A DNA stretch of 64,000 nt. Origin: an uncultured Oceanospirillaceae bacterium (GTDB lineage: Bacteria; Pseudomonadota; Gammaproteobacteria; Pseudomonadales; Balneatricaceae). The notes under the pieces were generated by a model. The model made no database searches. It saw only the letters and a list, made by a program, of their open reading frames with translations, and was not told where the DNA came from. Shown here piece by piece: positions 49,094-57,302 of this stretch. Numbering within the stretch: position 1 is the stretch's first letter; each line of letters begins with the position of its first letter. Where the stretch lies: positions 17,387 through 81,386 of the forward strand of contig CAJXNY010000025.1 in the NCBI GenBank assembly GCA_913057435.1, read 5' to 3'. Both the position numbers and the translations under genes were made by a program.

Positions 49094-50130
49094 CAGCTCG
49101 CTCCCCGCTGGCGTGCTGCCAGCCACAGAAAACAGGGCGCACCGATCAGTGCCGTTACCAGCCCAACCGGCGTTTCTGCCGGAAATACCAGTAATCGGGA
49201 CAGCAGATCAGCCCAGACCATCAGCGCTGCGCCCAGCACCGCCACCAGCGGCAATAACACCCGATGATCCGATCCCACCAGCGCCCGTCCCAGATGGGGT
49301 ACCAGTAAACCGACAAACGCAATCGGCCCGGTTACCGCCACCGAGGTCGCCGCCAGGATCACCACCAGCAGGGACGCCTGCAACCGGAGCCGACGGGGGG
49401 ATACACCCAGGCCCGCAGCCATCTCCTCACCCAGCGCCAGCAGGTTTAACGGTTGTGCCAGCCACAGCGTCGCCAGGCCCGCGGGCAGCACCCAGGGCCA
49501 CAATTGCTGCCAGTGATGCCAGTCGGCATCCACCAGCGAGCCACTCAGCCAGTCCACCACCGCCTGGGCCTGTTCATCCAGAATCAGCAGACTGCGGGTC
49601 ATGGCAGTCAGCAATGCGGTAACCGCAACCCCGGCCAGCACCACCCGCACCGGATGAATACGGCCCTGCAAACCGCCACCAAGCATCAAGACCAGCCCAC
49701 CCGCCAGGGCCGCTCCCAGCGCTGTCGCCAGCATCAATGGCAACGGAACCGGCAACAGCCCGGTTTGCACCAGCACCAGCAGGCAACCGGCCCCGGCGTT
49801 CAAACCAAACAGCGCGGGCGAGGCCAGAGGATTACGGGTAATGCCCTGCATCAGCGTGCCCGCCAGCGCCAGCGCCGCGCCGACGGTCGCCGCAATTAAC
49901 ACACGGGGTAAGCGAATGGTCAGCACCAGCTGTGCCGCCAGGTTCTGGGCATCACCCAGCACCAGCTGTGCCGCCAGGTTCTGGGCATCACCCAGCACAG
50001 CGTTGAACAGATCAGTCAGCGTGAGGGCAAACGTCGAGCCACCGATGGCCGCACTGGCAATGCCCGCCAGCAACACAAGTAACAAACAGGGGGTCACAAT
50101 CAACGGAGATAAAGGCTGAGATAAGCGCAC
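49093..50130 (-). CDS. Ferric-siderophore ABC transporter permease (FecC-like) with internal 12-residue duplication
   Basis: The 345-residue FecCD permease carries LTIRLPRVLIAATVGAALALAGTLMQGITRNPLASPALFGLNAGAG and FVGLLVPHLGRALVGSDHR. Residues 46-57 and 58-69 are an exact repeat of LGDAQNLAAQLV, encoded by an exact 36-base tandem repeat, just before the RLPR motif. The copy lengthens the periplasmic loop ahead of TM2. The start is GTG 50130, which overlaps the substrate-binding protein's stop by one base (TAGTG). Confidence 0.9.
   Translation of the reverse strand: MRLSQPLSPLIVTPCLLLVLLAGIASAAIGGSTFALTLTDLFNAVLGDAQNLAAQLVLGDAQNLAAQLVLTIRLPRVLIAATVGAALALAGTLMQGITRNPLASPALFGLNAGAGCLLVLVQTGLLPVPLPLMLATALGAALAGGLVLMLGGGLQGRIHPVRVVLAGVAVTALLTAMTRSLLILDEQAQAVVDWLSGSLVDADWHHWQQLWPWVLPAGLATLWLAQPLNLLALGEEMAAGLGVSPRRLRLQASLLVVILAATSVAVTGPIAFVGLLVPHLGRALVGSDHRVLLPLVAVLGAALMVWADLLSRLLVFPAETPVGLVTALIGAPCFLWLAARQRGAS
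49921..49992 (-). repeat. 36-bp exact tandem duplication in the FecC-like gene
   Basis: Two identical 36-base units lie head to tail (49921-49956 and 49957-49992), followed by the first 6 bases of a third. The unit is a multiple of three, so the reading frame is kept. Perfect identity suggests a recent or unstable event. Confidence 0.98.
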
Positions 50131-51035
50131 TAGTTCGACCTCGCCAGCGAGGTGGCCAGCAGATCCTGGGCAATCTGTTCTGCACCATAGATACCGCGCG
50201 CCAGCGACCAGCTGTTAGGGTCAACATTAAGCAGTTGCTGCTTACGGGACAGCTTCAAGAATGGCCAGAGCGGATGCTGCTGCCAGCGGCGCAGAATATC
50301 GGCTCCGCCTTGCGCGGCATTGTAATCACCAACAAACAGCCAGTCAGGGTTCATCGCCGCCAGCTGTTCAAGGCTCACCCGAACATAAGGCTGCTGGCTC
50401 CCGGCGGGCAGTGCAATGTTCAATCCCAGCCGGTGCAGCACCCCACTGGCAAACGCGGGACGCCCATGCACCGCCATTCCCCGTGCGCTGACCACCGCAA
50501 ACAGCAACTGCTCATCACTGCGCAACCGGGTCGCAAACTGCGACATACGTTGCTGATGCGCCACCAGCTGTGCGTCCATCTGCGCCGCGCGGCCCAGCGC
50601 CTTGCCAATCACCCGCGCATCATCCAGCAGCGCCTGATACTCGGCACCGTAGCTGAGCAGTAACAGTGTGGGGGCGATATCCTGCAGCGCAGTGTAAATA
50701 CCCTGATGTCGACGGGTATCAGCAATAATCAGGTCTGGCTTCAGGCTGGCTATGGTTTCAAGATCCGGCTGGCCGCGTAACCCCACCGACTGGTAGTCAC
50801 CCAGCTGGCGGCGAATGGCAGGCAGAATCCGGCCGGGCTTTTTATCATCAGCAATCCCTACCGGACTCACACCCGCCGCAACCACCGCATCCAGAAACGA
50901 GTATTCCAGTACCACCACCCGCTGCGGGGGCGTCACTGGCCCGGCAACCCCTATGTTGGCCCCGACCACCCACAGCAGTAACAAACCAGCCACTACCCTG
51001 CTAACCTGCAGCCCCTGTTTTAAACCACCCTGCAC
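50130..51035 (-). CDS. Ferric-siderophore ABC transporter periplasmic binding protein (FecB-like)
   Basis: The 301-residue product is a class III (metal/siderophore) binding protein: VVVLEYSFLDAVVAAGVSPVGIADDKKP, LRGQPDLETIASLKPDLIIAD and QHPLWPFLKLSRKQQLLNVDPNSWSLARG. A GTG start at 51035, with GGAG 9 bases upstream, gives a hydrophobic signal (VVAGLLLLWVVGANIGVAG). The longer frame to 51122 adds 29 residues without a signal. It is the first gene of the importer operon. A possible Fur box lies upstream. Confidence 0.9.
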   Translation of the reverse strand: MQGGLKQGLQVSRVVAGLLLLWVVGANIGVAGPVTPPQRVVVLEYSFLDAVVAAGVSPVGIADDKKPGRILPAIRRQLGDYQSVGLRGQPDLETIASLKPDLIIADTRRHQGIYTALQDIAPTLLLLSYGAEYQALLDDARVIGKALGRAAQMDAQLVAHQQRMSQFATRLRSDEQLLFAVVSARGMAVHGRPAFASGVLHRLGLNIALPAGSQQPYVRVSLEQLAAMNPDWLFVGDYNAAQGGADILRRWQQHPLWPFLKLSRKQQLLNVDPNSWSLARGIYGAEQIAQDLLATSLARSN

Positions 51036-51068
51036 TGTACAACGCTCCGGCTCGCACAAAAGAACGCC

Positions 51069-51087
51069 AATGCTAATTGTTTTTATT
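51069..51087. promoter_or_regulatory. Possible Fur box upstream of the siderophore importer
   Basis: AATGCTAATTGTTTTTATT matches the 19-base Fur consensus GATAATGATAATCATTATC at about 10 of 19 positions. It sits 34 bases before the fecB-like start and just before the small ORF at 51098. The match is modest and the functional link is inferred from the iron-uptake genes. Confidence 0.4.
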
Positions 51088-51097
51088 CGCACCCTCA

Positions 51098-51205
51098 ATG
51101 TATTTAACTGAAACCCGCTCAACCCAGATCCTGCCGCCGACCAATACCGGTGACGATGTCATGTACGGTGCGCCGACCTATAAACCACAGACGCCCGAGC
51201 ACTGA
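51098..51205 (+). CDS. Candidate small ORF (35 aa) between fecB-like gene and ybiT
   Basis: A 35-codon frame starts ATG at 51098 and ends TGA at 51205: MYLTETRSTQILPPTNTGDD, then VMYGAPTYKPQTPEH. Codon choice looks coding and a strong terminator follows 22 bases later, although no other gene points into it. No ribosome site is seen, so it may be a gene remnant rather than a small protein. I recognise no family. Confidence 0.35.
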   Translation: MYLTETRSTQILPPTNTGDDVMYGAPTYKPQTPEH

Positions 51206-51226
51206 ACTGATACAATGCCGCATCGC

Positions 51227-51254
51227 AAAAGGGCCGACCGAGTCGGCCTTTTTT
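51227..51254 (+). terminator. Terminator downstream of the small ORF, upstream of ybiT
   Basis: GGCCGAC / GTCGGCC with a 3-base loop is followed by TTTTTT on the plus strand, 29 bases before the ybiT start. The only plus-strand candidate it could terminate is the 51098 ORF or an unannotated small RNA; otherwise it would act in the ybiT leader. Confidence 0.75.
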
Positions 51255-51282
51255 CACATTAATACAATCTCGGACCACAGCC

Positions 51283-52878
51283 TTGCTCACTACCGCCAAT
51301 ATCACCATGCAGTTCGGGGCCAAGCCCCTGTTTGAAAATATCTCAGTCAAGTTTGGCGATGGGAATCGCTACGGCCTGATCGGCGCGAATGGCTGCGGTA
51401 AATCCACCCTGATGAAAATTCTGGGCAGCGATCTGGAGGCCTCTGCGGGTAACATCTCCATCGGCCCGAATGAGCGTATCGGTAAGCTGCGCCAGGATCA
51501 GTTCGCCTTTGAAGAATTCTCCGTGATCGACACCGTGATCATGGGCCACGCCGAGCTGTGGGATATCAAAGCCGAGCGTGACCGCATCTACAGCCTGCCA
51601 GAGATGACCGAAGAAGACGGCATGCAAGTCGCCGAACTGGAAGTCACTTTTGCCGAGATGGACGGCTACTCCGCCGAGTCCCGCGCCGGTGAACTGCTGA
51701 TGGGTCTGGATATTCCAGAAGACCAGCACTTCGGCCCGATGAGCGAAGTTGCACCCGGCTGGAAACTGCGTGTATTGCTGGCCCAGGCATTGTTCTCTGA
51801 TCCCGATATCCTGTTGCTCGATGAGCCTACCAACAACCTGGATATCAACACCATCCGCTGGCTGGAAGGCGTGCTGAACGAACGTAACAGCACCATGATC
51901 ATCATCTCCCATGACCGTCACTTCCTGAACGCCGTCTGCACCCACATGGCCGACCTGGACTACGGTGAGCTGCGTGTGTATCCGGGTAACTACGACGAAT
52001 ACATGATCGCCTCTACCCAGGCGCGTGATCGCGTGGTATCTGAAAACGCCAAGAAGAAAGCCCAGGTAGCTGAGCTGAAATCCTTCGTCAGCCGCTTCTC
52101 TGCCAACGCCTCCAAAGCCCGTCAGGCCACCTCCCGTGCCCGCCGGATCGAGAAAATCGAACTGGTTGAAGTAAAGCCATCCAGCCGGGTGAACCCGTTC
52201 ATCCGTTTTGAGCAGGCGAAAAAACTGCACCGCCAGGCACTGGAAGTTGAAAACGCCAGCAACGGCTACGACGGCGACACCCTGTTCAAAAACCTGAACA
52301 TGATGGTCAACGTGGGCGAGAAAATTGCCATCATCGGCCCTAACGGTATCGGTAAATCCACCCTGCTGAAAACCCTGGTGGGCGACAAGCCATCACTGAG
52401 CGGTGAAGTGAAGTGGTCTGAAAACGCCACTCTGGGCTACTACGCCCAGGACCACGCCTCTGATTTCGAAGAGGACAAAAACCTCATCGACTGGATGAGC
52501 AACTGGATGCAGGAAGGCGACGACGAGCAGGTGATTCGTGGCACCCTGGGCCGGATGCTGTTCTCCCAGAAAGAGATCACCAAGTCGGTAAAAGTGATCT
52601 CCGGTGGTGAACAGGGCCGGATGCTGTTCGGCAAACTGATGCTGACCAAGCCCAACATCATGCTGATGGATGAGCCAACCAACCACCTGGACATGGAATC
52701 AATCGAATCCCTGAACCAGGCGCTGGAAGACTACGAAGGCACCCTGGTCTTCGTCAGCCATGACCGTGAGTTTGTATCGTCACTGGCCACCCGTATCCTG
52801 GAAGTTACCCCGGACGGCATCGTCGATTTCCACGGCAACTACGACGAATACCTGAAGAAACAGGGCCTGGAAGGCTAA
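51283..52878 (+). CDS. ybiT: ABC-F family ribosome-associated ATPase YbiT
   Basis: YbiT is an ABC-F protein that binds the ribosome E site and helps translation of difficult sequences. The 531-residue product has two ABC domains: Walker [10 protein letters not shown] (near residue 36) and GPNGIGKST (near 345), signatures [15 protein letters not shown] and SGGEQGRML, and DEPTNNLD / DEPTNHLD. The long linker and the C terminus match E. coli YbiT. The start is TTG at 51283, which gives exactly the family N terminus; an ATG at 51307 is less likely. Confidence 0.95.
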   Translation: MLTTANITMQFGAKPLFENISVKFGDGNRYGLIGANGCGKSTLMKILGSDLEASAGNISIGPNERIGKLRQDQFAFEEFSVIDTVIMGHAELWDIKAERDRIYSLPEMTEEDGMQVAELEVTFAEMDGYSAESRAGELLMGLDIPEDQHFGPMSEVAPGWKLRVLLAQALFSDPDILLLDEPTNNLDINTIRWLEGVLNERNSTMIIISHDRHFLNAVCTHMADLDYGELRVYPGNYDEYMIASTQARDRVVSENAKKKAQVAELKSFVSRFSANASKARQATSRARRIEKIELVEVKPSSRVNPFIRFEQAKKLHRQALEVENASNGYDGDTLFKNLNMMVNVGEKIAIIGPNGIGKSTLLKTLVGDKPSLSGEVKWSENATLGYYAQDHASDFEEDKNLIDWMSNWMQEGDDEQVIRGTLGRMLFSQKEITKSVKVISGGEQGRMLFGKLMLTKPNIMLMDEPTNHLDMESIESLNQALEDYEGTLVFVSHDREFVSSLATRILEVTPDGIVDFHGNYDEYLKKQGLEG

Positions 52879-52901
52879 GCCAGCCAGTGTGACTGTTAAC
52901 T

Positions 52902-52930
52902 AAAAATGGCCCATCTAATGGGCCATTTTT
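52902..52930 (+). terminator. Terminator after ybiT
   Basis: A perfect 13-base stem AAAAATGGCCCAT / ATGGGCCATTTTT with a CTA loop lies 23 bases after the stop. Confidence 0.92.
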
Positions 52931-53117
52931 ATATCTATCCAACGTGATTACCTTAGCGCTATTTTGATCAAAGAAATGCCCAACCCGTTTCCGGGGTAAC
53001 CAAACCACCTCACAGCACATTTAAGCCCGCGCCAGGCTATGCATCTGCTCACTTCCCTATTAAAGAGTAGCAATGGGCAAACTGATTAAATTCAATGCAA
53101 GCCACATAAGCTGTGGC
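52931..53117. other. Intergenic stretch after the ybiT terminator
   Basis: No gene is seen from 52931 to the candidate small ORF at 53118. The right edge holds the first of two adjacent hairpins (53100-53118) described separately. Confidence 0.6.
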
Positions 53118-53150
53118 TCAAGCTGGCCCGGTGGCTGTAGCGGGCCAGCT
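53100..53150 (-). terminator. Two adjacent hairpins at the end of the 783-aa operon
   Basis: AGCCACA / TGTGGCT (53100-53118) and AGCTGGCCCG / CGGGCCAGCT (53121-53150) form two perfect stems in a row. On the minus strand they are followed by TTGCATTGAATTT, a weak U-tract. They could end the transcript of the 783-residue gene. The larger stem overlaps the last codons of the 52-residue ORF, which argues against that ORF. Confidence 0.45.
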
Positions 53151-53276
53151 ACCAGGCAGCGCAGGTGAACATACAGGATAGTCACTGCCCCGAGGGGCCC
53201 AGTATTCGCAGGATAGATCACAGCTACGTTCAGGCCCACTCCTGTACAGCAACTGATACTGTTGTTGATACACCAC
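53118..53276 (-). CDS. Candidate 52-aa ORF coupled to the 783-aa gene (TAGTG)
   Basis: A GTG at 53276 shares its first base with the upstream gene's TAG stop (TAGTG) and opens a 52-codon frame containing YRSGPERSCDLSCEYWAPRG and three cysteines in CDLSC...YPVC spacing. It may be a coupled small gene, or a former C-terminal extension of the 783-residue protein: the sequence GTGGTGT occurs twice 20 bases apart at the junction, so a 20-base duplication could have created the stop and shifted the frame. No family is recognised. It is too short for strong confidence. Confidence 0.35.
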   Translation of the reverse strand: MVYQQQYQLLYRSGPERSCDLSCEYWAPRGSDYPVCSPALPGSWPATATGPA

Positions 53277-55627
53277 TACTGATGCAATAACACCACCGCT
53301 GGCACACTGTCTTCAGGATAGGGCACAATCTGACGACCATGACTATCCACGCTGCCAGGGCCAAACCAGAAGGCACCTAAATCTACAAGCCCGCTGGCTC
53401 CAGCACGGGACACAGCAGTCAGCTCGACTCCCAGCGTGAACGGGGGTAGCGGAATCCCCAGCGTAAAGGTGGTGCCATTATCCATACTGTCAGCGATACG
53501 GTAACGCAGACGAATTGACTGCAGGCAAGTTTTTTCCGTTGCTTCGCGTTGCAGATCAGCCTCCATATCCTTCTGCCCCACCACCTGCAGGCCGCTGCGT
53601 ATATCCGCACCCAGCTCGGGTGAGCCATCAGCACACCACGTAAGCGGAATATTTCTTCCAACCCCTACTGCGAAGATACTCTCCACCAGTAGTACCTCTA
53701 CGGGTAGATCTGAGTCCAGCAAATACGCACTGGCCTCAACGGCTGCCAGTAAATCCGGGCTGGAAACCCGCAGATTGTCCGCCAGAGAGGCCAATACACC
53801 TTCATGGCCAGGGTCTTTCTCAAGAATAGCCGCGAATGCATCCAGCGTGATGGAATGGCCAAAACTGAGCCCGGTGCCGGGCTTCAAAGTCACTTTGTTA
53901 TGGCCGATAACTGGTTGCCACGTCAGCTGAGACGACTCATAACTAAGCGTATTCACCAGAGCTTTATCAGTACTGATTTGCGCTTTTGTACCCGTTTTCT
54001 GTTCAATCAGATCCTCATCATCCTTGAGAATCTGCCCGGCAATCGCACCCTTAACCACAGTCTGGGTATAACTGACCGCCGTATCCTGGGTGTAGATACA
54101 TTGACTGATCTGATTATCAATACACTCAGCGGCCCGGTTGAAATGCTGTAGCCGGTAGAGCGTCCATTTCTGTTCAGCGCTGATACTGGCCCCAGCCTTT
54201 AAAGCCAGCCCAAGACCCAGTACCGGGGTTTTCACATCTGCGCTCAGTTCAGCTTTGGCACCTGCACCAGCCTTCACTCCGTGCCCCCACATATTCAGGA
54301 AACACAGACGACTGGTCAGGCTGTCTGGATTGCCCGGCTCCAATGGTTGTTCCGGGCTACTCCCCAGCCAGGCCACCACTTTCTGGTGATATGAAATTTC
54401 ATTCAGCAACTGGCGACGCTTACGCGGTTCCATCTTCAACGCTTCACGGAGCCAGCCCAGCGCATCATGCCAACCCGACAGACTGGCATAGCCACTGCGA
54501 CCCTGCTCAGGCAGCAACAGCTCCAGACCAAGCTGATCAAACAGGTCACTGGCACGACGCTTAAGCTGACGTTTTTCATTTTTATTAAACCGCCGCTCCA
54601 GCCAGTTGCGGCGTTTTTCTTCATCCAGCGACTTGTTCAGCTGCTCCAGCTCCGCCAGCACCTCTTCCGGGCCTTCCCGACTGGCCAGAGTATCCACGAC
54701 TTCCAGCCAGTGCTGAGCATCCACCAGGCTTTGCTGCAACTGGGCAGTCGGTATACCGCCTTTGGTAATCGCTTTCTGCAGAGTCTGCCAAAAACTCAGA
54801 CCATGAAAAAGCGGCTGCAATAGTGCTTTTTCTTTGCCAAAAAAGACCCCAACCCGCTCTTTTACCCCCGCTTTAGTGCCATAACCAATAAACTCGGCAA
54901 ACAGCGCCTGCAGTGCCGGGTCTCGAGGGCGACCAAACCAGAGAGGGTCGGGGTCACGTAACATCATATACTCGCCACCATAGCTAGCATCAACGGACGC
55001 ACTGAGCTGCGCCGCTGCATCTGCACCAACTTTTTCCAGCGCCAGGGTACCATACTCACGAAAACGGGCCTTACTGGCGACGTCAGATTCAGACTCAGGC
55101 TCACCTGGCTTGTCCAGCAGAGCAGCGGCGTTGACCTGAAACTTGTGCCCCAGACTTATACCCGCAGAGAACTGACATTCCCCCTGCCATAACTGACCTC
55201 GACCAGTCATAAACATCAGAGGCTGTTGTATACATTCACAAGGCTGGCGTAACAGCAGCAGCAATGTTTCGCTGGCACCGCTAGCCACCAGCCCACCACT
55301 AACATCCGCTTTAACAAAACCAGGTAATATCGCGGTTCCGATATCCACACCAATTTTCACCCCCGCACCCACGCCGATAGCACCGTAACCATGAGAGCCC
55401 TGCCCAACAAAATCAAAGCCAGACACAGCAAATGTATCAAACAGCTGCAACGGAGTAATATGAGTTGGGTCGTCCAGATCGTAGGCTTCGGCATAGCGTA
55501 GAATTAGCTGTTCGGCCAATAATTGCCCGGCTGTATCGCTTGCATGTAATTTGCGAATAACCTCTACCGGGTTTTTACTGCGTTTATGAAGGCGTCGACG
55601 GGCTACTTTTCTACGGCGTACTGACAT
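53276..55627 (-). CDS. Unrecognised 783-aa protein with repeated Gly/Ala-rich beta-like segments
   Basis: I do not recognise this protein. It begins with a strongly basic segment (MSVRRRKVARRRLHKRSKNP) and no signal peptide. Five stretches alternate small and hydrophobic residues (about 81-118, 149-168, 199-218, 448-485 and 720-757), for example GVGAGVKIGVDIGTAILPGF and AGAGAKAELSADVKTPVLGL. Between them lies a charged helical region (about 300-365, EEVLAELEQLNKSLDEEKRR) likely to form a coiled coil. Cysteines cluster at 130-151 and 501-510. GGGGA precedes the ATG. The organisation might suit an oligomeric or membrane-inserting protein, but that is inference. Confidence 0.7.
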   Translation of the reverse strand: MSVRRRKVARRRLHKRSKNPVEVIRKLHASDTAGQLLAEQLILRYAEAYDLDDPTHITPLQLFDTFAVSGFDFVGQGSHGYGAIGVGAGVKIGVDIGTAILPGFVKADVSGGLVASGASETLLLLLRQPCECIQQPLMFMTGRGQLWQGECQFSAGISLGHKFQVNAAALLDKPGEPESESDVASKARFREYGTLALEKVGADAAAQLSASVDASYGGEYMMLRDPDPLWFGRPRDPALQALFAEFIGYGTKAGVKERVGVFFGKEKALLQPLFHGLSFWQTLQKAITKGGIPTAQLQQSLVDAQHWLEVVDTLASREGPEEVLAELEQLNKSLDEEKRRNWLERRFNKNEKRQLKRRASDLFDQLGLELLLPEQGRSGYASLSGWHDALGWLREALKMEPRKRRQLLNEISYHQKVVAWLGSSPEQPLEPGNPDSLTSRLCFLNMWGHGVKAGAGAKAELSADVKTPVLGLGLALKAGASISAEQKWTLYRLQHFNRAAECIDNQISQCIYTQDTAVSYTQTVVKGAIAGQILKDDEDLIEQKTGTKAQISTDKALVNTLSYESSQLTWQPVIGHNKVTLKPGTGLSFGHSITLDAFAAILEKDPGHEGVLASLADNLRVSSPDLLAAVEASAYLLDSDLPVEVLLVESIFAVGVGRNIPLTWCADGSPELGADIRSGLQVVGQKDMEADLQREATEKTCLQSIRLRYRIADSMDNGTTFTLGIPLPPFTLGVELTAVSRAGASGLVDLGAFWFGPGSVDSHGRQIVPYPEDSVPAVVLLHQ

Positions 55628-55858
55628 GGAAATTCCCCTGGCTGAGAAATAGCGACATTCTAGTAGAGCACTCGATTCAGCACTCGTGCAGAACGACGAG
55701 CAAGGCTAATGAATGTGAGTAGAGGACATCCAGTAAAAGAAGCAACACGGCCTCCCCCACTCAGCGCCAAAAATTTTCAGTTTCCGTTAAAAGCACTCGC
55801 CAAGACAGAACCGCCCCATTACCATGCACACCAAATTCATTTAAAGAAGTCATACACT

Positions 55859-56197
55859 ATGTCCCTTCCTCCTTGCCCTAAATGCACGTCTGAATTTGTT
55901 TACCAGGATCAGGAACTGCTGATCTGCCCAGAATGCACACATGAATGGAACCCGTCGGAAGCACCTGCCGACGAAGACACCCCGACGGCTAAAGATGCCA
56001 ACGGCACCCAGCTGCAAGACGGCGACAAGATCACATTCATTAAAGACCTCAAGGTAAAAGGCAGCTCCCTGGTCCTTAAGATCGGCACAAAAGCCGTGAT
56101 CCGCCGCATCGTTGAAGGAAAGGATCATCAGCTTGACTGCAAAGTGGATGGCGCCGGTGAAATGATGATCACCGCAGCCTTCGTTAAGAGAGCTTAA
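55859..56197 (+). CDS. PhnA/YjdM-family zinc-ribbon protein
   Basis: The 112-residue product has the PhnA (YjdM) layout: an N-terminal zinc ribbon with CPKCTSEFVYQDQELLICPECTHEW, then an SH3-like C-terminal domain with LQDGDKITFIKDLKVKGSSLVLKIGTKAVI. Despite its name, it is not needed for phosphonate use in E. coli. ATG 55859 gives the family start MSLPPCPKC; upstream in-frame codons do not match. It is divergent from the 783-residue gene. Confidence 0.88.
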   Translation: MSLPPCPKCTSEFVYQDQELLICPECTHEWNPSEAPADEDTPTAKDANGTQLQDGDKITFIKDLKVKGSSLVLKIGTKAVIRRIVEGKDHQLDCKVDGAGEMMITAAFVKRA

Positions 56198-56307
56198 GCG
56201 GGTACGGCAGCGCTCACCTGAGCCCAGGTGGGCGTTTCGATATCTGAGCCACTTTTCAGGATAAGTAACGACCTCTCGCACTGTGGCCCTTTCAACTCAC
56301 TCAGTTC

Positions 56308-56390
56308 TGCAGCGGGCTTACCTGATCCCGATGGGCACGGGCCATCATCGTCTCCTGCAAAATGACGCCAATACGGCTGGCAAGGGCCGT
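56308..56390 (-). mobile_element. RAYT 5'-end relic (left flank of the AT-rich block)
   Basis: On the plus strand, GCTTACCTG...GGGCCATCATCGTCTCCTG followed by a TGACGCC palindrome is clearly alignable with the 5' end of the full RAYT (63705-63785). The minus-strand frame reads MMARAHRDQVSPLQN and then stops, against MTRARREQVSLLD in the intact gene. Sequence left of it weakly resembles the internally deleted copy at 59491-59642. Confidence 0.75.
56363..56385. repeat. RAYT-associated palindromic repeat, copy A
   Basis: TGACGCCAATACGGCTGGCAAGG contains the core repeat TGACGCCgATACGGCTGGC of this region with a changed base in the first half. It sits at the outer end of the left RAYT relic. Confidence 0.8.
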
Positions 56391-56495
56391 ACAGGGCGTG
56401 ATTCAGATAGGGACTTATTTTCTTTTCTGTTTTTTGTTCCACCCTGTATTATCAATTCCCTGATTGTTATCTAAAAACATAAGCGAGTCGTTTCA

Positions 56496-57191
56496 ATGTG
56501 GCTGAATGATGAGAAAATAAGCGATTCTGCGATACGCGCCTATCGAAAGTCTTTATTAAGTTCTTGTCCCAATCACATCGTGATTGATGACTTATTCGAT
56601 GACGCCAAACTCGATAACGTAATAAACGTGTTGCAGCAACAGCATGACTGGAAGACTCAACAGCACACCTACTCTGCTTTATATGTCGATAACAACCAGT
56701 GGCAACAAGCCAGCCACGATGAACGCTTTGTACAGCGCGATGCCTGGCAACCTGAAACCGTTAGTTCCAATACCGCTAATCCCGATTTAGCCCAGGAGTT
56801 TTTATCCTTTCTACGCGGGGATGCATTCATGTCTGTGCTGTCACGTATATTTAATGTGCGACTCACTGATATTAATGTGACTGATCCCGGCATCAATACG
56901 AACTACTTTCGCTTAGGCCCTGCTGACTTTGTTGAACAACATGCGGATGACTCACCTGGAAGAGAGCTATGTATGCTGGTGTATTTAAACAAAGAATGGA
57001 GCAATAACGCAGGTGGTGAACTGGTTTTTATAGGAGCCGATGACGGGCCTGTTAGTATTTCGCCTTTATACAACCGTTGTGTTTTATTTGACCCTTCATC
57101 AGAGGGCTCTGAACACTGGGTAGAGAGGCTGAACGCTGAACATGCAGGTTTATATCGATATAATGTGACCAGCTGGTATTGGTCTGAGTAA
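56496..57191 (+). CDS. 2-oxoglutarate/Fe(II)-dependent oxygenase family protein
   Basis: The 231-residue product has the double-stranded beta-helix of 2OG-Fe(II) oxygenases (prolyl hydroxylase-like): the metal site begins HADDSPGRELCMLVYLNKEW (HxD), continues through GGELVFIGAD, and ends with EHWVERLNAEH (second His) and a YRYNVTSWYW region. The substrate is unknown. Base composition is AT-richer than in the flanking genes and the codon use differs, which suggests transfer. It starts the AT-rich block between two RAYT relics. Confidence 0.82.
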   Translation: MWLNDEKISDSAIRAYRKSLLSSCPNHIVIDDLFDDAKLDNVINVLQQQHDWKTQQHTYSALYVDNNQWQQASHDERFVQRDAWQPETVSSNTANPDLAQEFLSFLRGDAFMSVLSRIFNVRLTDINVTDPGINTNYFRLGPADFVEQHADDSPGRELCMLVYLNKEWSNNAGGELVFIGADDGPVSISPLYNRCVLFDPSSEGSEHWVERLNAEHAGLYRYNVTSWYWSE

Positions 57192-57302
57192 ATGTATTGT
57201 CAAAAAAGCGCCTGATTTCCCCTGTTCAGGATAGTTGCCGCTGACACAGCTGGCGGGATGGTATACCGTGCAGCCAGCAACTCTTCAGGTTACTAATGTC
57301 CT

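Noticed and set aside
48714..49622. 302-residue plus-strand open frame
   Set aside because: It lies opposite two well-supported FecCD permeases and is Pro/Ala/Ser-rich from GC composition.
56194..56442. 82-residue minus-strand frame after the PhnA-like gene
   Set aside because: Half of it overlaps the RAYT relic in the wrong frame. Its C-terminal half does look coding-like, but it has no recognised family and overlaps the PhnA stop.
57225..57300. Further RAYT-type repeat near CAGCTGGCGGG
   Set aside because: Only a partial match to the core repeat and no RAYT sequence beside it.
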